DNA of 48,544 bases from an uncultured bacterium. GTDB taxonomy: Bacteria; Spirochaetota; UBA4802; JAGODF01. The stretch's first letter is position 1. The number at the start of each line of letters is the position of its first letter. Positions 8,439 through 17,625 of the stretch are shown piece by piece. The notes under the pieces were generated by a model that saw nothing but the letters and a program-made list of their open reading frames with translations, was not told the origin of the DNA and searched no databases. The position numbers and the translations under genes were made by a program. Where the stretch lies: contig CAKZSV010000041.1 of the NCBI GenBank assembly GCA_937921485.1, positions 1 through 48,544 on the forward strand, read 5' to 3'.

Positions 8439-9194
8439 ATGAAACGACGAGAGATTTTCGCGGGAAACTGGAAAATGTACACCACCCTTTCCGAAGCGCT
8501 CGAACTGGTGAAGGGAATTATCGATGGTCTTGGAAATATCGGCAGCAGAGAAGTTATTGTGTTTCCACCGGCAGTCAATGCGCGCGAAGTGGTGAAAGCG
8601 TGCGGGGGAAAGATTTCCGTCGGCCTGCAAAATATGTACCACGAAAAAGAAGGCGCGTTCACCGGAGAAATATCTCCCGTCATGGTGAAAGATGCCGGAG
8701 CGCGGTATATTCTCATCGGACATTCGGAGCGCCGGCACGTGTTCAAAGAAAGCGATGGAATGATAAATAAGAAAGTAAAAGCCGCGTACGAGTATGGCCT
8801 TGAGCCGGTGCTGTGCGTCGGCGAGCTTCTTGAAGAAAGAGAAGCGGGAAATTCCGAAATAGTGGTAGAGGCTCAATTGCGCGCCGCGTGCGAGGGAATC
8901 AGTGCAGAGCAGATGAAAAAGATGGTCATTGCCTACGAGCCGGTCTGGGCAATCGGCACCGGGAAAGTTGCCACACCTGAAATCGCCGATTCCATGCACA
9001 AAAGCATCAGGAAGGTGCTTGCGGCTCTATACGGAAATGACATTGCTGCAATGGTGCCGATATTGTACGGCGGATCTGTGAAACCGGATAATATCGCGGG
9101 GCTTTTTTCGCCGGAAGATATTGACGGGGTTTTGGTCGGCGGGGCCAGCTTAAAGGCAAAATCTTTCCTTGACATAATTCACGTGAAATTATAG
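8439..9194 (+). CDS. tpiA: Triosephosphate isomerase
   Basis: Interconverts dihydroxyacetone phosphate and glyceraldehyde 3-phosphate as a dimeric TIM barrel. The sequence has FAGNWKMYTT (catalytic Lys, residues 6-15), YILIGHSERRHVF (catalytic His, about 90-102), AYEPVWAIGTGKVA (catalytic Glu, about 166-179) and the phosphate-binding ILYGGSVKPDN and GVLVGGASL near the end. 251 residues is the normal length. It follows gapA closely and is followed by secG, an arrangement common in bacteria. Confidence 0.97.
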   Translation: MKRREIFAGNWKMYTTLSEALELVKGIIDGLGNIGSREVIVFPPAVNAREVVKACGGKISVGLQNMYHEKEGAFTGEISPVMVKDAGARYILIGHSERRHVFKESDGMINKKVKAAYEYGLEPVLCVGELLEEREAGNSEIVVEAQLRAACEGISAEQMKKMVIAYEPVWAIGTGKVATPEIADSMHKSIRKVLAALYGNDIAAMVPILYGGSVKPDNIAGLFSPEDIDGVLVGGASLKAKSFLDIIHVKL

Positions 9195-9337
9195 CTGGTA
9201 TCCGGGAATTTTTATATGGTTTCGTAGTCGCATATAGTGTGAAATATTGCCTCATGAGCGTGTCTTTTCCCATGGGCTTATCGTGCGATAAATTGTATAG
9301 CCGGCATACGCTGGCAAAAATCTTATAGGGTATTATT

Positions 9338-9757
9338 ATGGGAATACTTACAGGAATTCTGACAGTATTTTTTTTCATTCTCTGCGCGCTGCTGATAGTT
9401 ATTATCCTTCTTCAGTCCGACAAAAGCGCCGGGATGGGTATTTTAGGCGGTTCAAGCCAGACCACTTTCGGCTCTTCCACCGCGGATGTTATTACAAAAA
9501 TAACGACGGTTTTTGTGGCTCTTTTCATGATAGGGGCGCTGGGTATTTCCGTGCTCGAATCGGTTCGCGCGCGATCGTATGATCCAACCAGCGGCGGAGC
9601 GGTGAAGGTTCAGAATGTTCAGCCCGACACAAAGACCGGTGAAGCGAAATCGGCATCACCCGCCGAATCGAAAGCCCCTGCTGACGCGGCAAAAGCGCAA
9701 ACCCCGCAGGTTCCGGTTGCTGACAAGAAAGGAGCCCGCGAAAATTTTCCAAAATAG
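9338..9757 (+). CDS. secG: Preprotein translocase subunit SecG
   Basis: SecG is the small SecYEG subunit that helps the SecA cycle. The 139-residue protein has two membrane segments, residues about 3-24 (ILTGILTVFFFILCALLIVIILLQ) and about 52-72, joined by the conserved SDKSAGMGILGGSSQTTFGS loop. The C-terminal tail from about residue 80 is long, Ala/Lys/Pro-rich and low in complexity, which is more than most SecG proteins carry. It lies directly after tpiA, the usual place for secG. Confidence 0.92.
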   Translation: MGILTGILTVFFFILCALLIVIILLQSDKSAGMGILGGSSQTTFGSSTADVITKITTVFVALFMIGALGISVLESVRARSYDPTSGGAVKVQNVQPDTKTGEAKSASPAESKAPADAAKAQTPQVPVADKKGARENFPK

Positions 9758-9797
9758 CTACACAAAAATTTCACTTAATTAAAAAATGGAGGAACCT

Positions 9798-9986
9798 ATG
9801 GCAAAGACAGTGTATGTCGATGAAAAGGAATGCACGGGATGCGAACTTTGCGTTGATTCATTGCCCGAGGTCTTTGAAATGACTTCGGATGGTGTAAGTA
9901 AAGTGCATAATCCCAATGGTGCCGATGAAGACAGAATTCAGGAAGTGATGGATAGCTGTCCTGCTGAATGCATTCATTGGAAATAG
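9798..9986 (+). CDS. Single-cluster [4Fe-4S] ferredoxin
   Basis: The start is set at the ATG at 9798: the in-frame ATG at 9786 overlaps the GGAGG that serves this start. The 62-residue protein is a one-cluster ferredoxin with ECTGCELCVDS (three clustered Cys) and a distant CPAECIHW (the fourth Cys with Pro). The second Cys pair of two-cluster ferredoxins is replaced. It is acidic, as expected for a soluble electron carrier of low potential. It lies alone between secG and metK; its redox partner cannot be inferred. Confidence 0.9.
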   Translation: MAKTVYVDEKECTGCELCVDSLPEVFEMTSDGVSKVHNPNGADEDRIQEVMDSCPAECIHWK

Positions 9987-10056
9987 CGTATTAGTGTTTC
10001 TTGATATTTTTTTTGCGGATGCACATAACGCATATTTTATTTCGAGAGGTTGAGTG

Positions 10057-11214
10057 ATGTCATTGAAAAATTATCTTTTTACTTCGGAATCCGTCTCCGA
10101 AGGTCATCCGGACAAGGTCTGCGACCAGATTTCGGACGGTGTTTTGGATGCGCATCTCAAAGGCGACAAGAAATCGCGCGTTGCCTGTGAGGCGCTGTGT
10201 ACCACAAATCGAATTATTGTTTCTGGCGAGATTACCTCAAACTGCCAGGTTGACTATGAAAAAGTCGCCAGAGAAGTGGTAAGCAATATCGGCTACACCG
10301 ATCCCGAAATCGGTTTTGATGCGCGGACATGCGAAGTGCAGATCTACGTTCATTCCCAGTCTCCCGATATTTCTCAGGGCGTCACAGAAGGCCAGGGTTT
10401 GTATACAGAGCAGGGCGCAGGCGATCAGGGGATGATGTTCGGCTACGCAGTCGCCGAAACAGAAGATCTCATGCCGATGCCGATTCAGTTTGCAAACCAG
10501 CTGGTATATCGATTGGCGCAGGCCAGAAAGCGCGGGGAGATATCCTTCATACGGCCCGATTCGAAGTCACAGGTGACGGTGCAATATGAGGACGGAAAAG
10601 CGAAGCGGGTAGATGCCATCGTTATTTCCACACAGCATACGCCTGATGTAAAATACGAAGATATACGCAGCGCGATGATTGAGCTTGTAATTAAAAAGGT
10701 AATTCCCGCAAATCTCATCGATAATAACACGAAAATATTTATCAACCCCACAGGTCGCTTTGTGGTGGGTGGCCCCCATGGCGATACCGGCCTTACCGGC
10801 CGTAAAATTATCGTCGATACCTACGGAGGAATGGGCCGCCACGGAGGCGGGGCGTTTTCCGGCAAGGATCCCTCAAAGGTTGACCGATCGGCCGCGTATA
10901 TGGGGCGCTATATCGCCAAAAATGTGGTGGCATCGGGGCTTGCGTATCGTTGCGAAGTGCAGGTTGCGTATGCAATCGGTGTTGCTGAACCGGTTTCGGT
11001 AATGATCGATACATTCGGTACCGGAAAAATTTCCGATGATGAAATCGCAAAGAGAGTAAAGAGCGTGTTCAATCTCAAGCCTGCGGGCATCATTCAGACG
11101 CTCGACCTTTTGCGCCCGATATATTTGAAAACTGCCGCATATGGCCACTTCGGCAGAAAAGATCCGGATTTCTCATGGGAGAGAATCGACAAAGCGGAAG
11201 AGCTGAAAAAATAG
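10057..11214 (+). CDS. metK: S-adenosylmethionine synthetase
   Basis: Makes S-adenosylmethionine from methionine and ATP. Motifs in order: [20 protein letters not shown] (N-terminal ATP and metal site), [12 protein letters not shown] (about residues 115-126), [20 protein letters not shown], and the loop [19 protein letters not shown]. The 385-residue length is normal for the family. I prefer the ATG at 10057 over a GTG three bases earlier. A strong terminator lies about 110 bases after the stop. No SAM riboswitch is seen in the short leader. Confidence 0.97.
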   Translation: MSLKNYLFTSESVSEGHPDKVCDQISDGVLDAHLKGDKKSRVACEALCTTNRIIVSGEITSNCQVDYEKVAREVVSNIGYTDPEIGFDARTCEVQIYVHSQSPDISQGVTEGQGLYTEQGAGDQGMMFGYAVAETEDLMPMPIQFANQLVYRLAQARKRGEISFIRPDSKSQVTVQYEDGKAKRVDAIVISTQHTPDVKYEDIRSAMIELVIKKVIPANLIDNNTKIFINPTGRFVVGGPHGDTGLTGRKIIVDTYGGMGRHGGGAFSGKDPSKVDRSAAYMGRYIAKNVVASGLAYRCEVQVAYAIGVAEPVSVMIDTFGTGKISDDEIAKRVKSVFNLKPAGIIQTLDLLRPIYLKTAAYGHFGRKDPDFSWERIDKAEELKK

Positions 11215-11326
11215 GCGGGCTTCGCAGAATGTGCAAATATCCCTTAAAAAAATGGATGTGAGTTCGATTTTTGATACTGTATAAAAAAGTGAAACGTAAC
11301 TTTTGCCAGTGCAATGTCTCTCATAC

Positions 11327-11357
11327 TGCATCCCCGTGAAAACGGGGATGCATTTTT
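11327..11357 (+). terminator. Rho-independent terminator after metK
   Basis: TGCATCCCCGT (11327-11337), a GAAA loop and ACGGGGATGCA (11342-11352) form a perfect 11-bp stem directly followed by TTTTT. The GNRA-type loop and T-run make this a textbook intrinsic terminator. The rest of 11215-11550 holds no gene that I can support. Confidence 0.9.
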
Positions 11358-11550
11358 ACAAAAAGAATATTTTTGTGAATATATATTGGCAAAAACAAGA
11401 TGTGCCATTGTTGATGCAAAAATTGCAGGATATGCCGTATGCCTTATGAGGGGGAATTGTGCGTCTGACGGAAAAAGCGATTTATGAGATGCCTGCGACC
11501 TGACGATAATATCTATGGAATGTTTGAAATGAACAGGTCGAAGGAACAGT

Positions 11551-11688
11551 ATGAAATACGAAATGAAGCGCTTTTCCTACCGTTGCCGTTGCGGATATCA
11601 TGTGAGTGTTTTTATCGATTTCGGAGTGCCTCAGGAATCGCTTCGCTGCCGAAAATGCTCCACGGTTATTCAAAGGTCTGACGACTGA
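11551..11688 (+). CDS. Zinc-ribbon mini-protein, 45 aa
   Basis: A short ORF with AAGGA five bases before its ATG and a TGA at 11686-11688. It carries RCRCGYHV (a CxC knuckle) at residues 11-18 and LRCRKCST (CxxC) at 31-38, which is the shape of a small treble-clef or zinc-ribbon domain, so zinc binding is likely. The mature protein is basic and has no signal peptide. It lies 84 bases before the outer-membrane barrel gene, on the same strand. No named family is recognised; it may bind nucleic acid or a partner protein. Confidence 0.6.
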   Translation: MKYEMKRFSYRCRCGYHVSVFIDFGVPQESLRCRKCSTVIQRSDD

Positions 11689-11771
11689 AATCCCTCCCCC
11701 GCAATTCAATCGCTGTACGCGTCGTACGCAACAGTTCGCTAAATTCATGGCTGGTGGTGGATGTGACGCAA

Positions 11772-13253
11772 ATGTCATTAAAAAGAAAGAAACGCTTTTT
11801 TAAAAGAGCGATTGCCGTCGCGTTTACTTTTATTGTACTTCTCGCATCGGCCGCGGTTATTGCCCAGGAAGGACGGCCGGCTGAAATCGAGGATGATCAC
11901 AAAGAAGAGAAGTCAGCTTCAAGAAACGTGAACCTCGATATGAAAATGGTGTACGGCCAGTACAACTCCATGCTTTCGACAATTAATCTTTCGCAAGAAG
12001 CAGGGGATTTTGTTTATCTGCTCAATTCGTATTTCAAGCGCTCCAACGACTTCGGCTATGGCCGCGAAACATATCAAAACTCAAGCTTCTATGAGCACAA
12101 TTTAGGCTTTTCCGGCAATCTGAACCCCACCGAAAATTGGAAAACAGTTTTTGAACTTGAGCTCAACAATGACTCCAGAGGTATGTTCGACAATGATGTG
12201 TTCAGCCGGGAAGAAAAAGAGAAGGCGCGGCTGTCGCTGAAAAACATCTTTAAAATGTCGAGGGCTTTTGAATTTTCGTTCGCTCTTGGGGGCGCGCAGT
12301 ATGTTCACCGTCTGCGGCCTACATCGGACGGGGAACCGGAGAACAGCAGGCTCAATCAGATCAATGCCGCTCTGGGAGGTGAATATATCTGGTCAACGAC
12401 GAACGGCATTAAATTCAAGACTCACTATTATTATTATGATTATCAGGAAAGCGGTATTGAGAACGACCAGTTTTTCAGCGGCGAAATTGTGGACGATTTC
12501 TATGTGACGAAAAATATCGGCGTTTCCCTGGGTGCGGGCCTTTGCCTGAACCGCGATGATGATCCTCTCGTATCTCCCGTTGTGGGAATGTCGGTAAAGG
12601 ATTTCCGCCACGTTTCAATTGTGCTTCAATACCGTTACGATCTTCAGCCGTTCAGGCCGGAGGTGTACTATCTCCAGCAGAAGTATATTTTCCCAAATTA
12701 CGATCTTCCGCCCGGAAGGGTGCATCGCGGCGAGATGAAGTGCGAATTCCGCATAAACGACAGCTTCCATCTCCTCGCGCAGTTCGGGGTGGAGAAAAAC
12801 GATCATTTTTACAATTACTTTCCCGTGACGGGAAATGTCCTTAGCGCGCAGACAATCGATGCGCTTGTGTATCGTTCCCGCCTTGATATGAATATTGCGC
12901 TCTTCGGCCGCCTGCTGGAATACGATCTCTTATATGAATTCTCCCGATATCAGGCGAATGAATTTATCACTTACAGCCCGGCACATTCGCTCACAAGCGC
13001 GCTTCGCTACAATGGAAGGCGGTGGACCTTTGACTGGAATAACCGCTATATCGGGCAGGTGTATACAGATCCGTACTCAAGCAATCAGCTCGGCGCGGTT
13101 ATCGTGGGCGATGTCGGCATGCAAAGAAAAATGCTTGAAAGCTTTTTCGCGTATATCAAGATTGAAAATCTATATAACTATAAATATTATTTGCGCGAAG
13201 GATATCCCGAGCAGGGTATAACCTTCCTTGGCGGAATAAGAATTCTAATCTGA
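11772..13253 (+). CDS. Outer-membrane beta-barrel protein, TonB-receptor-like without plug
   Basis: The start at 11772 gives a long signal peptide (basic SLKRKKRFFKRA, then hydrophobic IAVAFTFIVLLASAAVIAQ). The mature part of about 465 residues is almost entirely amphipathic beta strands rich in Tyr, Asn and Asp. Its last strands (NLYNYKYYLREGYPEQGITF followed by LGGIRILI) match the end of TonB-dependent receptors, where GYPxxG..F.GG closes the barrel. There is no TonB box and no plug domain, so it may be a plugless relative or a porin. ExbB and ExbD homologues follow directly, which supports a link with energised outer-membrane transport. The substrate is unknown. Confidence 0.75.
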   Translation: MSLKRKKRFFKRAIAVAFTFIVLLASAAVIAQEGRPAEIEDDHKEEKSASRNVNLDMKMVYGQYNSMLSTINLSQEAGDFVYLLNSYFKRSNDFGYGRETYQNSSFYEHNLGFSGNLNPTENWKTVFELELNNDSRGMFDNDVFSREEKEKARLSLKNIFKMSRAFEFSFALGGAQYVHRLRPTSDGEPENSRLNQINAALGGEYIWSTTNGIKFKTHYYYYDYQESGIENDQFFSGEIVDDFYVTKNIGVSLGAGLCLNRDDDPLVSPVVGMSVKDFRHVSIVLQYRYDLQPFRPEVYYLQQKYIFPNYDLPPGRVHRGEMKCEFRINDSFHLLAQFGVEKNDHFYNYFPVTGNVLSAQTIDALVYRSRLDMNIALFGRLLEYDLLYEFSRYQANEFITYSPAHSLTSALRYNGRRWTFDWNNRYIGQVYTDPYSSNQLGAVIVGDVGMQRKMLESFFAYIKIENLYNYKYYLREGYPEQGITFLGGIRILI

Positions 13254-13300
13254 CGAATGAGAAAATAGACCCGGGCGATTGCCGTAAAGGGAGAGGCTGT

Positions 13301-13912
13301 ATGCGCGGACAGATGATGATAGATTTTTTTACTTCGTTCCCGATGTGGGTGACGATTGTGCCGATTATTCTCTGCTCTGTTATTTCGGCCGCAGTCATTA
13401 TTGAAAGATTTGTTTTTTTCAGAAAGCTCAATCAGGATTATCGCGCTCTGGTTAAAAGCGTGATTAAAATGATGAAAGAGGGACGCGCCAATGAAGCGGC
13501 CGCACTTTGCGATACCTATCCCGGCCCAATTTCAAGGATCGTCAAAGATGCGCTCAATCCGGGAATCAGCCCGGAGGAAAGAGAGGGTGAAATCATGAGC
13601 GCTTCCCGTATGGCGGTAAACGAAGTTGAAAAACACGTAGGGGTCATTGCGACGATTGCGACGGTTTCGCCTCTTTTAGGACTTTTCGGGACGGTGACGG
13701 GTCTTTTAAAGTCATTTATCGCGCTGTACCGGGGAGGGCCGGATGCTTCCGCGCTGCTTTCATACGGGGTGGCAGAAGCGCTTTTGACCACCATTCTTGG
13801 GCTTCTGGTTGCGATACCTTCCTGGATACTCTATAACTTTATGGTTTCGCGCGTGGAAATGTATGTTCGAGAGGTGGAATTCATCGCAAACAGCATGACG
13901 CAGTTGCAGTAG
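13301..13912 (+). CDS. exbB: ExbB/TolQ/MotA-family proton channel protein
   Basis: A 203-residue inner-membrane protein with three hydrophobic segments: about residues 14-34 (WVTIVPIILCSVISAAVIIER), 108-130 and 153-178. The conserved MotA/TolQ/ExbB stretch is clear: VGVIATIATVSPLLGLFGTV followed by TGLLKSF, then GVAEALLTTILGLLVAIPSW. With ExbD it forms the proton-driven motor that powers TonB-type transport or Tol-Pal envelope work. It lies between an outer-membrane barrel and exbD. TolQ and ExbB cannot be told apart with certainty, but no tolA, tolB or pal is present here. Confidence 0.9.
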   Translation: MRGQMMIDFFTSFPMWVTIVPIILCSVISAAVIIERFVFFRKLNQDYRALVKSVIKMMKEGRANEAAALCDTYPGPISRIVKDALNPGISPEEREGEIMSASRMAVNEVEKHVGVIATIATVSPLLGLFGTVTGLLKSFIALYRGGPDASALLSYGVAEALLTTILGLLVAIPSWILYNFMVSRVEMYVREVEFIANSMTQLQ

Positions 13913-14079
13913 GCAGGGCGGGGTGCAGGAATAATGCGCACTTTGGGCCATTATCGCTGTTTCGCCGCGTTTCCGATGTTTGTAGTTCAGGATTGTGAGT
14001 CGTACGGTAGCTGTGCCAAAAAAAGAGGCGCTTTCATAAATCATACTTTACAAATGTGTCTCCCTCAGGAAGGTGTCCA

Positions 14080-14493
14080 ATGACGTGGAGGTTTAAAAGC
14101 AGATATCAGCATAGAGCGCTGATTGACATGACGCCGCTTATTGACCTGGCTTTTTCGCTGTTGATTTTTTTCATGATTTCGTACAACGCGAGCCAGGGAA
14201 TGCTTTCTTCCATCATTGTCAATCTGCCGAGCGCGGTGCAGACGGGAAGCCACCGGCAGGGCGATGTGGTCGTCTCAATAACGGAGCGCAATGAAATTTT
14301 CATTAACGAAAAAAAAATTGCCGAAGACAAATTGCTTAATGAATTGAAAACTGTTAAGGAAACGCTGAAAGACGGGGCGGTGATTATTCGTGGGGATAAA
14401 AAATCTAATTACGAAACAATGGTGCGCGTTATGGACGATCTCAACAGGGCGGGGATACCTAAATTCATTCTCTCCACGGTCAAGGGACGGTAA
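14080..14493 (+). CDS. exbD: ExbD/TolR-family protein
   Basis: The start at 14080 follows AGGAAGG; an upstream GTG at 14056 would place that site inside the gene. The 137-residue protein has a basic N-terminus, then IDMTPLIDLAFSLLIFFMIS with the proton-carrying Asp of the single membrane helix (MTPLIDLxF motif), and a periplasmic domain with the usual VVVSITERNEIFINEKK and VIIRGDKKSNYETMVRVMDD. It is the partner of the ExbB homologue just upstream. bamA follows after about 45 bases, which suggests one envelope operon. Confidence 0.9.
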   Translation: MTWRFKSRYQHRALIDMTPLIDLAFSLLIFFMISYNASQGMLSSIIVNLPSAVQTGSHRQGDVVVSITERNEIFINEKKIAEDKLLNELKTVKETLKDGAVIIRGDKKSNYETMVRVMDDLNRAGIPKFILSTVKGR

Positions 14494-14540
14494 TGCCAGG
14501 ATGTTTCTGATATCAATGAAATCATAGGTTTGCGTCTCAG

Positions 14541-17093
14541 ATGAAAAAAGCTATTGGTGCGTTTTTATTGATAGGTGTTATAGGAATCGTACTCGCCGTG
14601 ACCGGCGGTTCGACCGAGCCGTCGCGGTATGAAGGGAAAATCGTACGGAAAATAGAGTTTGAGGGGCTCCGCAATATCGACAAAGAAGACATCCTCGATA
14701 AGATAGAGACCGCCGAAGGCTATCCTCTGCGTGCCGAAGAAATACGAAAAGACATAAAAGCCGTTTTCAGAGACGGATGGCTTGAGAACATTAAAGTCGA
14801 GGTTGAGGAATTTCGCGACGGCGTACGGGTAAAATTCATTTGCTCGGAACGGCCAGTAATTCGAAAAGTTGAATTCCGCGGAACGGACACAGTGAGCGAG
14901 ATGGATCTTTCTTCCGTGGTTTTAGTGAAGGAAAACGAGCCTCTCCGCATGGACAACATAGAAAAAAGCGTAAAGCTCATAAAAAAGAAATACGACGATG
15001 AAGGGCTATTCAATGCGGTCATCGCGTATGAAATAAAGAAAGAATCCAAGGAAGAAAACACCGTAAAAGTGGTTTTTCGGATTGATGAAGGGGAAGAAAT
15101 ACGCATCGCGAAGATATCGATTATGGGAGCGCGGCTAATCCCCGATACTGAACTGATCGGCATCATGGAAACGACTGAAAGGGGGCTTTTCGGCAGTGGC
15201 GGCCAGTTCAAGAAAGATATATACAATCAGGACAAAATGAAAATCCTTGCATACTATAAAGAGAAAGGGTATTTAGATGCGCAGATAGTTGATGACAGCG
15301 TGGAATACGAGTGGGAAAATCCGAGGGAAAAGAAAAATCGGGCCATTTTCATCAATATTAAGGTGTCGGAAGGGGAACAGTATTATTTCGACAAGTACAC
15401 TGTCGCAGGAAATAAGGTGTTCGAGACAAAGCTCTTTGAAGATCTCTTCGAACAGCGTACTTCCGGTGAAATTTTCAATTTTACATCTTTTCAGAAGGAC
15501 ATGCAGATGATGTCCCAGCTCTATGCTTCGAAGGGGTATATTTTTTCACGCGTCATTCCGCGGAAGACGGTGACCGAAAAGGAAGTTGAAACTCCATCGG
15601 GGAAAATCGTTCGGAAACTTGTGCGCATTGATTTTGAAATAAAAGAGGGCGATAAAGTAAAAATTGAGAACATTATCGTGCGGGGAAATAAAAAAACAAA
15701 GAAGCGCGTCATCGAACGGGAAGTTATTGTGCGGGAAGGAGAGCTCTTCGATGCGTTCAGGGTTCAGCGCTCCCGCGAGAGAATCTTCAATCTTGGATTT
15801 TTCAAGGAAGTGAACGTCAACGTGCGCCCCGGAAGCCGGGAAGGACTGGTGAATCTGATATTTGAAGTGGAGGAGCAGCCCACCGGCACCATCTCGCTGG
15901 GCGGAGGGTACGGCACCACGACGGGCTTTTCTATTTTTGCGGATGTGGCCGAAAACAATTTGCTTGGCAATGGGCAGCGCGTGGGCTTGCGCTTTGAGTA
16001 CGGGCCGCTTCGCCGTTCAGTGACGTTGAGTTTTCTGGATCCCTGGATTGCCGAATCGCTTCTCGACTGGCAGATTCCGCTGGGACTGCGTTCGTCCGTG
16101 TACTATATGCTCAATACCATACCCACCTCGTCGATGTTTCCCAATTCAAATACGCGCGCAGAATACCAGCGGCAAACGGTGGGATATACTGTCGGACCGT
16201 ACTACCGTTTCTGGGATTTCTATGGCCTGGGCCTTCTCTGGAACCAGGGCTTTAAAAGCTATTTGAATCCGACCGGCAACGCCTCAGATGAGGTCTTTAT
16301 ACAGGAAGCGCGCGGAATACAGCTTAAAAACACGCTCACCGTGTATGCCTACCGTGATTCAAAAGACAATTACATGAATCCGACGCGGGGCATGCGGGCA
16401 GAAGTTTCGGCAGCATTCACCGGAGGTGCGATTTTTCGTGGCGACGACCACTTCATAAAATACGATACTGATGTATATCTCTACTACAGTCCGTTTACGC
16501 TTCCGTTTTTGCGCACGCATCCCGTGGTGATTGAGCTTCGTGGAAATGGTTCATTCATTCAGCCGCCGTTTCAGAGAAGCAGAGTATTCTCAATGCAAAA
16601 CCCTGAAGATAATCCCTGGATTGAGCCGGAGGACAGGCTCCGCATTGGAGGCCCTGAAACACTGCGCGGCTGGGATTATTTCGACCTCGATTTTCCCGAC
16701 TCCTGGAGGATCGGTCTTTTCCATCGCGTGCTCTACGGTGCGGAGCTTCGCATCCCGATCCATCCGCAGATCCTATGGATGGCGTTTTTCTTTGACGCCG
16801 CTTCTGTCTGGACCGACCGCTTCTGGGAAGGCCATCTTATTTCCGATTATCAGACGACTATCAGTGATGACCGCACCGCGGGGGAGGTTTTCGATATCCA
16901 TGACTGGCGCAACGTGGATGTGATGTCGTATTTCCGCTATTCGTGGGGTTTCGGATTCAAAATTCAGATCCCGATGATGCCGCTGAGATTCTGGTTCGGC
17001 CGCAAACTCAAATGGGTGGGCCGCGAAGAAGGCTATTTCGAACAGATAAGCGATTTTAATTTCCAGTTCGGAATCGGCGATATGCGCTTTTAA
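14541..17093 (+). CDS. bamA: Outer-membrane protein assembly factor BamA
   Basis: The core of the BAM machine that folds barrels into the outer membrane. 850 residues: a signal peptide (IGAFLLIGVIGIVLAVTGG), about five POTRA repeats between residues 30 and 460 (each with a conserved G-x-D or GN turn such as VEFRGTDTVSE and YTVAGNKVFETKLFEDLF), and a C-terminal 16-strand barrel from about 465. The barrel's lid-lock motif is RIGGPETLRGWD, an RGW version of the usual RGY/RGF. The chain ends FQFGIGDMRF with a terminal Phe. It sits between exbD and a Skp-like chaperone, the classical bamA-skp order. Confidence 0.95.
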   Translation: MKKAIGAFLLIGVIGIVLAVTGGSTEPSRYEGKIVRKIEFEGLRNIDKEDILDKIETAEGYPLRAEEIRKDIKAVFRDGWLENIKVEVEEFRDGVRVKFICSERPVIRKVEFRGTDTVSEMDLSSVVLVKENEPLRMDNIEKSVKLIKKKYDDEGLFNAVIAYEIKKESKEENTVKVVFRIDEGEEIRIAKISIMGARLIPDTELIGIMETTERGLFGSGGQFKKDIYNQDKMKILAYYKEKGYLDAQIVDDSVEYEWENPREKKNRAIFINIKVSEGEQYYFDKYTVAGNKVFETKLFEDLFEQRTSGEIFNFTSFQKDMQMMSQLYASKGYIFSRVIPRKTVTEKEVETPSGKIVRKLVRIDFEIKEGDKVKIENIIVRGNKKTKKRVIEREVIVREGELFDAFRVQRSRERIFNLGFFKEVNVNVRPGSREGLVNLIFEVEEQPTGTISLGGGYGTTTGFSIFADVAENNLLGNGQRVGLRFEYGPLRRSVTLSFLDPWIAESLLDWQIPLGLRSSVYYMLNTIPTSSMFPNSNTRAEYQRQTVGYTVGPYYRFWDFYGLGLLWNQGFKSYLNPTGNASDEVFIQEARGIQLKNTLTVYAYRDSKDNYMNPTRGMRAEVSAAFTGGAIFRGDDHFIKYDTDVYLYYSPFTLPFLRTHPVVIELRGNGSFIQPPFQRSRVFSMQNPEDNPWIEPEDRLRIGGPETLRGWDYFDLDFPDSWRIGLFHRVLYGAELRIPIHPQILWMAFFFDAASVWTDRFWEGHLISDYQTTISDDRTAGEVFDIHDWRNVDVMSYFRYSWGFGFKIQIPMMPLRFWFGRKLKWVGREEGYFEQISDFNFQFGIGDMRF

Positions 17094-17117
17094 ATTGTTG
17101 ATATTAGAGATGGCGGT

Positions 17118-17621
17118 GTGAAGCCTAAAAAAGTTATCATTGCCATATTCATTCTTTTTTTCGGAAGCATGTTGTTTTGTGTGCCCCGATCTCGGCAGGA
17201 ATCGCGGACGCCGCGCTTGGGTTATGTATATCTGCCAGCCCTGATGGAATATCTATCGAAAGGCGATTCTGCGGCAAAAGAACTCGAGACACAAAAAGCA
17301 TCGCTTAAAGCTTCAATTGAAAACATCAAAACAAAGCTTGAGCGCGGGGATGCAGGGATTCCCGAAGCAGTCCTGCGCGCCGATCTAAAAAAATATGAGA
17401 ATCAGGTGAAATCGCTCTCTGCGCAGGAAGAAAAGATCAAGGCCGGGTATTACCGCACTATTGATAGCGCAATCGGAGTCGTTGCCCGCAGGCTTGGCGT
17501 CGATTTTGTGTTCAGCCGCGGAGAAGAGCTTTTGTATGCCGACAAAGAATACGATATCACGGAAAAGGTAATTCATGAGCTTTCGAGCAGAAAAAACCGC
17601 ACTGCGCCTCATTCGAGATAG
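17118..17621 (+). CDS. Skp/OmpH-like periplasmic chaperone
   Basis: Starts with GTG at 17118, 24 bases after bamA. The 167-residue protein has a signal peptide (KKVIIAIFILFFGSMLFCV), then LGYVYLPALMEYLSKGDSAA, an OmpH-type strand-helix start, a long charged coiled coil (about residues 52-110, KELETQKASLKASIENIKTK onward) and a C-terminal segment with GVDFVFSRGEELLYADKEYD ITEKV that matches the OmpH core. Skp escorts unfolded outer-membrane proteins to BamA. Gene order and coiled coil support the call although sequence identity within the family is low. Confidence 0.85.
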   Translation: MKPKKVIIAIFILFFGSMLFCVPRSRQESRTPRLGYVYLPALMEYLSKGDSAAKELETQKASLKASIENIKTKLERGDAGIPEAVLRADLKKYENQVKSLSAQEEKIKAGYYRTIDSAIGVVARRLGVDFVFSRGEELLYADKEYDITEKVIHELSSRKNRTAPHSR

Positions 17622-17625
17622 CGCC

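Noticed and set aside
9007..9378. Large antisense ORFs opposite tpiA, secG, metK and gapA
   Set aside because: They lie fully opposite well-supported genes and have no homology or ribosome sites, as expected for GC-richer coding DNA.
11482..11803. Longer overlapping ORFs around the zinc-ribbon mini-protein (both strands)
   Set aside because: They lack ribosome sites and have no recognisable protein content; the short frame at 11551-11688 with CxC/CxxC and AAGGA explains the region better.
13913..14079. Possible small ORF between exbB and exbD
   Set aside because: An in-frame stretch from 13934 exists, but with no ribosome site or protein-like pattern; treated as spacer.
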